Part shown: positions 45,704 through 53,428 of the stretch, one piece after another
Position numbering within the stretch: the stretch's first letter is position 1
How the letters are laid out: each line of letters begins with the position of its first letter
From: an uncultured Bacteroidales bacterium
GTDB taxonomy: Bacteria > Bacteroidota > Bacteroidia > Bacteroidales > UBA932
Assembly: GCA_900318445.1 (NCBI GenBank)
Contig: ONKO01000010.1
Location: 1-64,000 of the forward strand
Length of the DNA stretch: 64,000 nucleotides
Direction of reading: 5' to 3'
The notes under the pieces: generated by a model
Databases searched by the model: none
What the model was told of the DNA's origin: nothing
The model's input: the letters and a program-made list of their open reading frames with translations, nothing else
Made by a program: the position numbers and the translations under genes

Positions 45704-47125
45704 ATGCAAAGACGTGATTTCCTCAAGAGCCTCTCGCTGGCGGCTGCCGGCAGTGCGCTCATCGGCCCAACTGCCGGTGCGGCCGATCTGTTTTCTCCTC
45801 CGATGGATGCACCCGAGGGCATCGAGCCGCTTACGGGCCTTTCTCCCGTTCGGTCCCTGGAGCCCCTCGTGAGCCGTCCCATCAGTGTCATCATCATCGG
45901 ATGCGGCAACCGCGGCCGCACGTATGCCCAGTTTGCCAAGAAGTTTCCGAAGGGAATGACCGTAGTGGGCGTATCCGACATCCTGGACGACCGAAAGGAC
46001 TACCTGGGAGACATGTACGACGTCCCGGCCGATATGCGCTTCGGCCATTACCGGGAAGTCTTCGCGAGCGGGAAGAAAATGGCCGACGCCGTTGTCATCG
46101 CCACGCCCGACGACCGCCACTACGACCCCTGCATGAAAGCGCTGGAACTGGGCTACGACGTTCTGCTGGAAAAGCCGGTGGCTCCCACGGCCAAAGAGTG
46201 CAGGGCCATCCGGGAGATGACCAAGAAGACGGGGCGCATCGTGGCGGTGTGCCATGTGCTCCGCTATGCCCCCTATTTCATGGCCCTGCGGGATGTGGTG
46301 AGAAGCGGCGTCATCGGCGATGTGGTGAGCATCCAGCACATGGAGCCCATCCAGTATGCCCATATGGCACATTCCTATGTGCGCGGCAACTGGCGCTCTT
46401 CCAAGATGACCACCCCCATCATTCTGGCCAAATCCTGCCACGACCTGGATATTCTCCGCTGGATCATCGGCAAGCCCTGCAAACAGATATCGGCCGATGG
46501 CAGCCTCAGCTTTTTCAAGAAGGAGAATGCACCGAAGGACGCCCCGCTGTACTGTACCGACGGCTGCCCGCACGAGAATCAATGCCCCTACAATGCGCTG
46601 GACATCTATACCAGGCAGAAACTGCATCTCGGGGTGTTCGACCTCAAGGGCAGCAAAGACCCGGCACTCATCCTGAGCCGCCTCAACGATCCCCGTTACC
46701 ACAGTTATGCCCGCTGCGTCTTCCACTGTGACAATGACCAGCCGGACCACTACGTGGCCAACATGGTCTTCGAGGACAATGTCACCGCTTCCTTCACCAT
46801 GGATGCGTTCGCCCCCAAGGGAGGCCGCCGTACCCGCATCATGGGCACAATGGGTTTCATTGAGGGTGACATGAAGGAGTTCACCGTTACGGACTTCCTC
46901 ACGCGGAAACCCCGGTTATGGAACATGAAGGTGGCCGAAATCCCCGAATATGCCCAGTCCGGTCACGGCGGAGGCGACCATCGGCTGGTCCGCGACTTCC
47001 TGGAAGCGGTGGACCGGCATGACCCGTCCCACCTTTCCAGCAGCATTGACGTTTCCATCGAAAGCCATCTCATGGGATTCGCCGCCGAGCGTTCCCGCCT
47101 CAGCGGCCGCAAGGAAAAGATCTGA
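45704..47125 (+). CDS. Tat-exported Gfo/Idh/MocA oxidoreductase
   Basis: 473 aa. It begins MQRRDFLKSLSLAAAGSAL, a twin-arginine signal, so it should fold with its cofactor in the cytoplasm before export. Rossmann segment ISVIIIGCGNRGRTYAQFA, VVIATPDDRHYDP and the sugar-side EKPVAPT (Lys of the EKP motif) are those of the NAD(P)-dependent Gfo/Idh/MocA family. Some Tat-exported members act as NAD-dependent glycosidases rather than simple dehydrogenases. Last gene of the susCD operon. Confidence 0.9.
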   Translation: MQRRDFLKSLSLAAAGSALIGPTAGAADLFSPPMDAPEGIEPLTGLSPVRSLEPLVSRPISVIIIGCGNRGRTYAQFAKKFPKGMTVVGVSDILDDRKDYLGDMYDVPADMRFGHYREVFASGKKMADAVVIATPDDRHYDPCMKALELGYDVLLEKPVAPTAKECRAIREMTKKTGRIVAVCHVLRYAPYFMALRDVVRSGVIGDVVSIQHMEPIQYAHMAHSYVRGNWRSSKMTTPIILAKSCHDLDILRWIIGKPCKQISADGSLSFFKKENAPKDAPLYCTDGCPHENQCPYNALDIYTRQKLHLGVFDLKGSKDPALILSRLNDPRYHSYARCVFHCDNDQPDHYVANMVFEDNVTASFTMDAFAPKGGRRTRIMGTMGFIEGDMKEFTVTDFLTRKPRLWNMKVAEIPEYAQSGHGGGDHRLVRDFLEAVDRHDPSHLSSSIDVSIESHLMGFAAERSRLSGRKEKI

Positions 47126-47147
47126 TATTTCATAGTGGCTGAGAGTG

Positions 47148-47178
47148 TTTGAGGTATCCGCTTTTATTCTTATATTTG
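47148..47178 (+). promoter_or_regulatory. Promoter of the NlpC/P60 gene
   Basis: TTTG (47148-47151), 19 bases, TATATTTG (47171-47178): full consensus. The ATG at 47183 is only 4 bases downstream of the -7 box. Confidence 0.75.
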
Positions 47179-47182
47179 AAGC

Positions 47183-48133
47183 ATGAAACGTTTAACCACA
47201 CTCTTAGCCACGCTACTTGTCAGCCTTTCCGCCTTCTCGCAGGAATACGGCGTAGTCAATATCTCTGTTTGCAACCTTAGAAGAACCGCCGACTTTGACG
47301 CGGAAATGGTTTCTCAGGCCCTTCTGGGAACGCCCGTGCACGTGCTTCAGATCAGCGACAACGGCAATCCCTGGCCGCAGGTGCAGACGCCCGACTCCTA
47401 CACGGGCTGGGTGCACTATGCAGGCATCAAGCGCATGAGCTTCGAGGAGTACCACGCCTGGAACGCTGCGCCCAAGGTGGTGGTGACGGCCCTCTTCGGC
47501 CTGGTTAAGGAGAAGGCCGATGGGAAGAGCGCTACCCTCTCCGACGTTGTTGCCGGAGACCGCCTCAAGTACCTTGGAAAGAAGGGATGCTGGCTCAAGG
47601 TGGAATTCCCCGACGGCCGCACGGGCTTCATCCACAAGAGCGAGGCAAAGACCGAGGCCGATTGGCGGAAGTCCTTGGACCAGAGCCCGGAGGCTATTCT
47701 GGCATCGGCCAAAAGCATGCTCGGATTCCCCTATCTGTGGGCCGGCATGTCGCCCAAGGGCATAGACTGCAGCGGTCTTGTGAGAACGGCTCTCTTCATG
47801 CACGACATCATCATTCCGCGCGATTCCGGTCCCATGTCCCGCGTGGGAGACCGTATCATGGACCGCAGCGAGCTCATTCCCGGAGACCTCGTTTTCTTTG
47901 GCAAGTACCGGGAGGACGGTTCGCCGCGCGTCTCGCACGTGGGTTTCTACCTGGGAGAGGGCCGGTTCATCCATTCCATGGGGCTGGTGCAGATTAGCAG
48001 CTTCAACCCCGAGGACCCCTGCTACGATGCCTACAATACAGGCCGATACCTCTTCGGGGGGCGCGTTCTCCCCTACATCAACCAGCACGAAGAACTAACC
48101 ACTACACTAACCAATACCTATTATGCAGAATAG
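47183..48133 (+). CDS. Secreted NlpC/P60 endopeptidase with SH3b domains (YkfC-like)
   Basis: 316 aa. Signal peptide (1-20). Two SH3b-like domains (about 22-85, VVNISVCNLRRTADFD; about 95-150, VVAGDRLKYLGKKGCWLKV) are followed by the NlpC/P60 domain with DCSGLV (Cys196), SHVGFYLG (His252) and HSMG. The layout is that of YkfC, which cuts gamma-D-Glu-mDAP bonds of free L-Ala-D-Glu-mDAP peptides. The last 11 bases overlap the dipeptide epimerase gene, which processes the product dipeptide. Confidence 0.92.
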   Translation: MKRLTTLLATLLVSLSAFSQEYGVVNISVCNLRRTADFDAEMVSQALLGTPVHVLQISDNGNPWPQVQTPDSYTGWVHYAGIKRMSFEEYHAWNAAPKVVVTALFGLVKEKADGKSATLSDVVAGDRLKYLGKKGCWLKVEFPDGRTGFIHKSEAKTEADWRKSLDQSPEAILASAKSMLGFPYLWAGMSPKGIDCSGLVRTALFMHDIIIPRDSGPMSRVGDRIMDRSELIPGDLVFFGKYREDGSPRVSHVGFYLGEGRFIHSMGLVQISSFNPEDPCYDAYNTGRYLFGGRVLPYINQHEELTTTLTNTYYAE

Positions 48134-49253
48134 ACGCGATTTTCTGAAAACCGGCGCCCTCGCTGCGGCCGGCGTGGCCCTCATGGGCTGCAAAAGCGGC
48201 CCGCAGTCCTTCAACATCGTGAAGGGTGACGGGAAGCTCCACCTCAAGTTTTTCCCCTATGAGCTCAAACTGGCCCACGTGTTTACCGTTGCCAGCTACA
48301 GCCGCACCACCACCCCCGATGTCCAGGTAGAGCTGGAATGGGAAGGAGTAACCGGCTACGGAGAGGCCTCCATGCCCCCGTACCTGGGCCAGAGCGTGGA
48401 AACCGTCACTGCATTCCTCAGCAAAGTAGACCTTTCGCAGTTTACAGACCCCTTCCAGATGGAAGACATCCTCTCCTACGTGGACAGCCTCTCGGAGGGT
48501 GACGGAGCTGCCAAATGCGCCATCGACATAGCCCTACACGACCTTGTGGGCAAGCTCATGGGCCAGCCCTGGTACCGCATCTGGGGCCTGGATCCTGCAA
48601 AAGCTCCCTCCACTACGTTCACGATCGGGATTGACACGCCGGAAGTGGTGAAGGAGAAAACCCTGGAGGCCGTGGGAAAATTCAATATCCTCAAGGTCAA
48701 AGTGGGTTTGGACACCGACGAAGCCATGATCAAGGCCATCCGTGAAGTCACCGACGTTCCGCTGGCCGTAGATGCCAACCAGGGATGGAAAGACCGTTCC
48801 AAGGCCCTGGATGAGATATTCTGGCTCAAGGAGCAGGGCATTGTGATGGTAGAGCAGCCCATGGCCAAGGAGCGCCTGGACGACATTGCCTGGCTCACCG
48901 AGCACAGTCCCCTCCCCATCTTTGCCGATGAGAGTATCCAGCGCATGAAGGACATCCCGTCCCTCGTTGGCGCCTACAGCGGCATCAACATCAAGCTCAT
49001 GAAGTGCACGGGTATGCGGGAAGGCTGGAAAATGGCCAATATGGCTCGTGCCCTGGGCATGAAGGTGATGGTGGGCTGCATGACAGAGACCTCCTGCGCC
49101 GTGAGTGCCGCCGCACAGTTCTCCCCCTACGTAGATTTTGCAGACCTCGACGGCAATCTGCTCATCGCCAACGACCGCTTTGACGGCGTCAAGGTGGTAA
49201 ACGGAAAGCTTACGCTCCCGGACCGCCCTGGCATTGGCGTCATTCCACTTTAA
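48123..49253 (+). CDS. L-Ala-D/L-Glu dipeptide epimerase, exported (YkfB-like)
   Basis: 376 aa enolase-superfamily enzyme, muconate-lactonising subgroup. Catalytic lysines in LKVKVG (Lys191, Lys193), metal ligands in AVDANQGW, MVEQPM and FADES, second lysine in INIKLMKCTG, and the dipeptide-epimerase hallmark DLDGNLLIAND. It turns L-Ala-D-Glu from murein into L-Ala-L-Glu. The N-terminus RRDFLKTGALAAAGVALMGC combines a Tat motif with a lipobox, which predicts an exported lipoprotein rather than the usual cytoplasmic enzyme. Confidence 0.92.
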   Translation: MQNRRDFLKTGALAAAGVALMGCKSGPQSFNIVKGDGKLHLKFFPYELKLAHVFTVASYSRTTTPDVQVELEWEGVTGYGEASMPPYLGQSVETVTAFLSKVDLSQFTDPFQMEDILSYVDSLSEGDGAAKCAIDIALHDLVGKLMGQPWYRIWGLDPAKAPSTTFTIGIDTPEVVKEKTLEAVGKFNILKVKVGLDTDEAMIKAIREVTDVPLAVDANQGWKDRSKALDEIFWLKEQGIVMVEQPMAKERLDDIAWLTEHSPLPIFADESIQRMKDIPSLVGAYSGINIKLMKCTGMREGWKMANMARALGMKVMVGCMTETSCAVSAAAQFSPYVDFADLDGNLLIANDRFDGVKVVNGKLTLPDRPGIGVIPL

Positions 49254-49275
49254 CTATAACCAAAACACAAAACTT

Positions 49276-49461
49276 ATGGGATTCATCATTTACATCATCG
49301 GTCTGGTACTGGCCATCATGGCTGTCCTGGACATTTTCAAGAAACCGATCAGCCCTGTGGGCAAGTTAATTTCGGCCGTTCTGGTCCTTCTCACCAGCTG
49401 GGTGGGCCTGGCCGTGTACTACCTCTATGCAAAAGACCATCTCACTGAGTGGTTCAAATAA
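49276..49461 (+). CDS. Small two-segment membrane protein (PLDc_N-like)
   Basis: 61 aa. Two hydrophobic segments (FIIYIIGLVLAIMAVLDIF and LISAVLVLLTSWVGLAVYYL) are separated by a short loop KKPISPVGK and end in a charged tail. The arrangement resembles PLDc_N-type small membrane proteins. The start at 49276 is preferred: the upstream in-frame codons overlap the epimerase gene. Confidence 0.6.
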   Translation: MGFIIYIIGLVLAIMAVLDIFKKPISPVGKLISAVLVLLTSWVGLAVYYLYAKDHLTEWFK

Positions 49462-49470
49462 TCTATCAGG

Positions 49471-49500
49471 TTGCAAAGTCCAGATTTTTTCGTAACTTTG
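49471..49500 (+). promoter_or_regulatory. Promoter of tRNA-Ser
   Basis: TTG (49471-49473), 19 bases, TAACTTTG (49493-49500), 11 bases before the tRNA. Confidence 0.7.
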
Positions 49501-49511
49501 CAACCCCCAAC

Positions 49512-49598
49512 GGTGAGTTGTCCGAGTGGTTGAAGGAGCCTGCCTCGAAAACAGGTTTGCGTGCGAGCGCAACGGGGGTTCGAATCCCTCACTCACCG
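49512..49598 (+). tRNA. tRNA-Ser (anticodon CGA)
   Basis: Class II tRNA of 87 bases. Acceptor GGTGAGT pairs with ACTCACC, discriminator G. The anticodon loop CTCGAAA gives anticodon CGA, reading UCG. The long variable arm (TTTGCGTGCGAGCGCAAC) is typical of serine tRNAs, and the T arm has GGGGGTTCGAATCCCTC. CCA is not encoded. Confidence 0.95.
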
Positions 49599-49609
49599 CA
49601 AAGATTAGC

Positions 49610-49646
49610 AAAAAAGCGCAACGAGCTTACTCGATTGCGCTTTTTT
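49610..49646 (+). terminator. Terminator of tRNA-Ser
   Basis: AAAAAAGCGCAA (49610-49621) pairs with TTGCGCTTTTTT (49635-49646). Inner CGAG/CTCG pairing extends the stem. Confidence 0.9.
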
Positions 49647-49715
49647 GGTAAGCTTTGCAAAGCCCGCCGGAGGCAACTCGTTTTCGTGCAAAGATTCTAA
49701 TCCCGCTGGGCTACC

Positions 49716-49770
49716 GGCCAAAGAAATTTATTTTTCGCAAGGCTTTGCGAAAAACCAAATTCCTTTGGCC
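49716..49770. repeat. 55-base imperfect hairpin in a non-coding stretch
   Basis: GGCCAAAG (49716-49723) pairs with CTTTGGCC (49763-49770), AATTT with AAATT inside, then TTTTTCGCAA (49731-49740) with TTGCGAAAAA (49745-49754). Only about one mismatch and a small internal loop break the stem. The 332-base gap 49599-49930 shows no coding sequence; it holds the tRNA terminator, this hairpin and the next tandem pair. Confidence 0.8.
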
Positions 49771-49805
49771 ATCGCAACCCCTCGCGCCATATTGATCAGA
49801 CTCCA

Positions 49806-49907
49806 AGCACGCCGGGATGCGCAAAAACCCCGCAAAGTGCGCATCCAGAAATGCTGCAGCACGCCGGGATGCGCAAAAATGCATAAAAATGCGCATCTAG
49901 ACGTGCT
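49806..49907. repeat. Tandem pair of 50-base hairpin repeats
   Basis: Unit A begins at 49806 and unit B at 49858 (period 52). The two are identical over the first 22 bases (opening AGCACGCCGGGATGCGCAAA). Each has GATGCGCA pairing with TGCGCATC. In B the ends AGCACG/CGTGCT also pair; in A only AGCA/TGCT do. Several loop and arm positions differ between the units while the inner stem is kept. Confidence 0.8.
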
Positions 49908-49930
49908 GAAGCAGAGAGTAAAAAGAAGAA

Positions 49931-51322
49931 CTACTCCTCCGGAGCAAACATCGGGTCCCAGGAGGGAAGCAGGATGGGCTTTTGCTGCATAAGGGCCATG
50001 ATGTCGGCGGGGACGTACTTCTTTTCCACCACCAGGCGGAACATGTACTCGTTGAACCACTCGTCGGTCATGATGATATTACCCATGTAGCCGCTGGTGG
50101 CACCCCAGCTGTTTTCCACCATCCACTTCACGGGCTTGTCCTCCTTGAGGTCCACGGCAATGAGGGTCATGGCGTGGGTAGAGCCGCTGGCATGGGTGAG
50201 GATGCGTTCCTTCTTATTCATACCAAACTTGACACCCATCAGGGACTCGTAGTCAAAGTTGGCGAGATCTGCCACGCCACGGCTGCGGTCCAGGAACTTA
50301 CCCACGTCGCAGGAGAAATACAGGGCCGTATTGTCCTTGATGGAAGCAATGGCCATTTCCTTGATGCGATCCATGGGAAGGTTGAGATATACCCAGTTCT
50401 GGCCGTCATACACGTGGCGGTCGTACTCGATTTCATAGACCTTTCCGTACTCGACAGCCGGGTTATTCATCACCATGATATAATTATTCTCCAAGTCCTC
50501 ACCTACAAATTCCTCATAGAACGACTTGGGAGTGTAAGTATTCTCGCTCACAAACTCTCCCTTGGAGTTGTAGCGGGCCCAGGTGAACTCGGTGGGAGGA
50601 ACGCCCAGGCAAAGGGCCAGCATGCGGTATACCTCCTTGAGCATGGCCACTTTCAGGGCCTGCAGCTCCTTGGGTTTGGCTGCGCGAAGGGCCAGGGCAT
50701 CTTCCCGGAGCTTGGTCTTGATCTGGGTGCTCATCTGGGAAGTGCTGTTGGCAGCCAATGTCTCCGGCATCACCTCGGAAGGAACCACGCCGTACTTCAT
50801 CACCAGGTTGGAAACACCGGTGAACTGACCGCCGTCGTCCAGCGGATGCGAGAGCAGCCAGTCCACCTTGCGGTCATCGATGGGAAGATCCCGGGTATCG
50901 ATGATCCCCTGCAGGAAGAGGTTGGACTTTTCCAGCTGGTCATAGAAGAAAAGGTAGTTCTGCGAGAAGGTGAAAGCACCCAGGTCGTGCTTCTGGATCA
51001 TGCGGGAGCGAAGGACATTGAGCCCGGTGAAGAGCCAGCATCGGCCCGACGATTTCTGGTCTGTACGGCCCTTGGTGACCACCATGTCGGAGAAGTGGGT
51101 GTCAATCATCGCAATTCGATTGGCCGATGTTGCCAGCACATTGATGGAAGCGCTGTTAAGCGCATTGCGGAGGGCCTTGTCCGTGGCGCTGCCTTCGTAG
51201 GCACCGGAGATTTCCTTCAGCATGTCGGCCGATATCCCGCCCTTCGGGTTTCCGGCAGGTTTCTGGGCAAAAGCTGAGAGGGTCAGGGCCCCGGCTGTAA
51301 GTAGGAGAATGATTCTTTTCAT
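49931..51322 (-). CDS. Secreted C1B cysteine aminopeptidase (bleomycin hydrolase/PepC type)
   Basis: 463 aa with signal peptide (1-19). Papain-fold C1B peptidase. The oxyanion Gln and nucleophile lie in QKSSGRCWLF (Gln89, Cys95), the catalytic His in STHAMTLIAVD and the Asn in VENSWGA. PepC and bleomycin hydrolase are cytoplasmic hexamers; the signal peptide puts this member in the periplasm, as in many Bacteroidetes. It does not overlap its neighbours and stands divergent from the next gene. Confidence 0.93.
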   Translation of the reverse strand: MKRIILLLTAGALTLSAFAQKPAGNPKGGISADMLKEISGAYEGSATDKALRNALNSASINVLATSANRIAMIDTHFSDMVVTKGRTDQKSSGRCWLFTGLNVLRSRMIQKHDLGAFTFSQNYLFFYDQLEKSNLFLQGIIDTRDLPIDDRKVDWLLSHPLDDGGQFTGVSNLVMKYGVVPSEVMPETLAANSTSQMSTQIKTKLREDALALRAAKPKELQALKVAMLKEVYRMLALCLGVPPTEFTWARYNSKGEFVSENTYTPKSFYEEFVGEDLENNYIMVMNNPAVEYGKVYEIEYDRHVYDGQNWVYLNLPMDRIKEMAIASIKDNTALYFSCDVGKFLDRSRGVADLANFDYESLMGVKFGMNKKERILTHASGSTHAMTLIAVDLKEDKPVKWMVENSWGATSGYMGNIIMTDEWFNEYMFRLVVEKKYVPADIMALMQQKPILLPSWDPMFAPEE

Positions 51323-51354
51323 AACAGGTTATATGTTTGGCGCGTAAATATCGC

Positions 51355-51391
51355 TATTTTTTTGGTGAGAGACAATATATTGTTATCTTTG
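51355..51391 (+). promoter_or_regulatory. Promoter of the TonB-C gene; copy A of a duplicated promoter
   Basis: TTTG (51361-51364), 19 bases, TATCTTTG (51384-51391). The 37 bases match 52512-52548 at 35 positions, including the interior GTGAGAGACAATATATTG. Confidence 0.8.
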
Positions 51392-51445
51392 CTGAGCTAA
51401 AGCAATGAAACAGATTTAATTTCAGCCTGATAACACTTACCTCAC

Positions 51446-52477
51446 ATGAAAAAACTTACCACCTTTATCCTCCTGTTCCTTTCCGCTGCCCTTTTTTGCA
51501 TGGGACAGCAAAAGGTGAATGTAATGGTAGACATTGAGAACATCGCCCGCGGCGGTTCGCTCCCCAAGCCCACCTATAATGGCACGGAGAAAGGAATTGT
51601 CGTTGTCCAGGTTATCGTGGACAAACAGGGGAACGTGACCGGGGCCACGCCCGGGGCAACAGGCTCCACCACGCAGGACAGTGCGCTCCTGACCGCTGCG
51701 GAAGCATCGGCCCGACGAGCCCGCTTTACCATGAAAAAGGACGTCGACGGCCTTAGCACCGGCAACATCATCTACGGATTCGGCGTGGAGCTTTCCCCCG
51801 ACAACATCCCCGGCAAAGGCGTCCAGGGAGACTACATCTCCATCAAGGACCTGCTGGATTATCACACCGACGGTACGTTCACCATCCAGGCCTTCTACTT
51901 TGGCATGAGCGACCCCGACTCCCTTACCTTCTTTGTGCAGGAGAGAGAGGATGAGCTGTTCCCCATCCTGCTGGCCGACAATGGCGCCGAAACCCAAGAC
52001 CAGATAGCCTTTCTCCAGGAACTCAAAGGTGGAGAACCCATTACCATCAAAGGCACCCTGACAACGATAGCCATGGGGAAAGAGTCCTTGAAGGGATTCA
52101 CGGATGCCACCATCCTGGAGATGCCGGTAAGAAAAGCGGAAGACGTCACCTTCTTCCTCGAAAAGCCCGAGTCCGTCCTTTCAAGGCCCACGTTCCTTGG
52201 AAGGGAAGCCAATTACTTCTCCTTATGGGTTAACGATCGGCTAAGATACCCCGCCGAAGCCCGGCGAAAGAGAATCGAAGGCGCCGTCGTCATGAATTTC
52301 ACCATTGACGAAGAAGGGCGTGTCACCAATATCGTCGTTAAGAAAAGCCCCCATCCATCCCTCGAAAGAGAGGCCGTGCGAGTCGTATCCCGCTCGCCCC
52401 TATGGCAGCCGGCCCTTCGGGACGGAAAACCCGTAAAATATACCTTCAGAAACTATAGCGTAATCTTCTGGTTATGA
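51446..52477 (+). CDS. Periplasmic protein with two TonB C-terminal-like domains
   Basis: 343 aa with signal peptide (1-21). An N-terminal TonB_C-like module (about 45-95, GIVVVQVIVDKQGNVTGA) and a second, better one at the C-terminus (about 255-343, LRYPAEARRKRIEGAVVMNF, GRVTNIVVKKSPHPSLEREAVRVV). There is no membrane anchor or proline-rich spacer as in true TonB. The role is unknown; such soluble TonB_C proteins are common in Bacteroidetes. The stop overlaps a short relic reading frame (52474). Confidence 0.75.
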   Translation: MKKLTTFILLFLSAALFCMGQQKVNVMVDIENIARGGSLPKPTYNGTEKGIVVVQVIVDKQGNVTGATPGATGSTTQDSALLTAAEASARRARFTMKKDVDGLSTGNIIYGFGVELSPDNIPGKGVQGDYISIKDLLDYHTDGTFTIQAFYFGMSDPDSLTFFVQEREDELFPILLADNGAETQDQIAFLQELKGGEPITIKGTLTTIAMGKESLKGFTDATILEMPVRKAEDVTFFLEKPESVLSRPTFLGREANYFSLWVNDRLRYPAEARRKRIEGAVVMNFTIDEEGRVTNIVVKKSPHPSLEREAVRVVSRSPLWQPALRDGKPVKYTFRNYSVIFWL

Positions 52478-52557
52478 AAAAAACGATTTACTGCATCCTT
52501 GGAATCCTGACTATTTTTTGGGTGAGAGACAATATATTGCTATCTTTGTCATACTAG
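52474..52557 (+). pseudogene. Relic copy of the start of the Ntn hydrolase gene
   Basis: A 27-codon frame opens MKKTIYCILGILT and stops at TAG. Its first 38 bases closely match the start of the gene at 53429 (MKKTFCWILGILT), including TTGGAATCCTGAC. The sequence then changes abruptly into the duplicated promoter. It reads as a truncated duplicate, not a working gene. Confidence 0.65.
52512..52548 (+). promoter_or_regulatory. Promoter of the kinase gene; copy B of a duplicated promoter
   Basis: TTTG (52517-52520), 20 bases, TATCTTTG (52541-52548). 35 of 37 bases match 51355-51391; differences at the ninth and twenty-ninth positions. Confidence 0.8.
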
Positions 52558-52568
52558 TTTCAATAACT

Positions 52569-53417
52569 ATGGACTCTTACGAACTCATTCATCTCGAAGA
52601 ATACAACCAAACCGGAGCGGGTGGAACTGCCCTTTCCTACACGCACAAAACCCGTAACACCCTTGTAAAACTGTACAACCCTGGTTTCGAAGCCGACAGA
52701 GCCATGGCGGAGTTCCATACCGCCCAGGCCGTATTCGACATGGGGATTCCAACTCCTAAGCCTTACCGCCTGGTCACAGACGGCGAGCGCTTTGGCGCCG
52801 AATACGAGCTCATCAAGAACAAACGCTCCTTTACCCGCATTATCTCGGAAGAGCCAGAGCGCCTGGAGGAAATCTCCGTAGCATTTGCCCAAGAGGCAAA
52901 AAAGCTGCACACAACACCCGCCAACACCACCCGTCTTCGTTCCTATAAAAAAGTCCTCACGCAGTTTTACCAGGAAAAGGACCTGGTTCCGGAGGCCCTC
53001 AAACAGCGCGCGCTGGCATTTCTGGAAAAAGTTCCGGATACACCTACCTGCCTGCACGGAGACCTCCAGATCGGCAATATCATCCGCGGAGGAGACCGCA
53101 CGCTCTGGATTGATGTCGGCGAGTTCTCCTATGGCACTCCCGAATGGGATGTATCCATGATGTGGACCATCTGCCACCGCATGAGCGTCGAGCGCGCCGA
53201 CAATCTCTTCCACCTGAAACCGGAACAGCTCAAGGAGCATTGGGACATCTTCCTTCCTGCGTATCTGGGAACGTCGGACCCTCAGGAACTGGCTGCGTTT
53301 GAACACCGGATCATACCTTTCTATTGCGTCAAACTGGCCTATGTTTATGACATGGCCTTCCACACTCAATTGCCGGAAGCCGCTTTGCAGTTTGCATCGC
53401 AGGCACTGGATATCTAA
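52569..53417 (+). CDS. Aminoglycoside-phosphotransferase-like small-molecule kinase
   Basis: 282 aa with no signal peptide, cytoplasmic. Protein-kinase-like APH fold: catalytic loop CLHGDLQIGNII (His163, Asp165, Asn170) and metal motif LWIDVGEFSYGTPEWD in place of IDFxD. The sequence resembles the TIGR02172-type family of uncharacterised kinases. The phosphoryl acceptor is unknown, and resistance should not be assumed. The ATG at 52569 lies 20 bases behind the promoter; an in-frame ATG at 52518 lies before it. Confidence 0.75.
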   Translation: MDSYELIHLEEYNQTGAGGTALSYTHKTRNTLVKLYNPGFEADRAMAEFHTAQAVFDMGIPTPKPYRLVTDGERFGAEYELIKNKRSFTRIISEEPERLEEISVAFAQEAKKLHTTPANTTRLRSYKKVLTQFYQEKDLVPEALKQRALAFLEKVPDTPTCLHGDLQIGNIIRGGDRTLWIDVGEFSYGTPEWDVSMMWTICHRMSVERADNLFHLKPEQLKEHWDIFLPAYLGTSDPQELAAFEHRIIPFYCVKLAYVYDMAFHTQLPEAALQFASQALDI

Positions 53418-53428
53418 AAAGTCTTACC

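Noticed and set aside
49806-49907. CRISPR-like repeats
   Set aside because: Only two units, each a hairpin with no unique spacer between them and no cas genes in the window.
52569-53417. Aminoglycoside resistance gene
   Set aside because: The kinase has an APH-like fold, but such proteins are common metabolic kinases; the metal motif is altered (IDVGEF) and nothing nearby suggests resistance.
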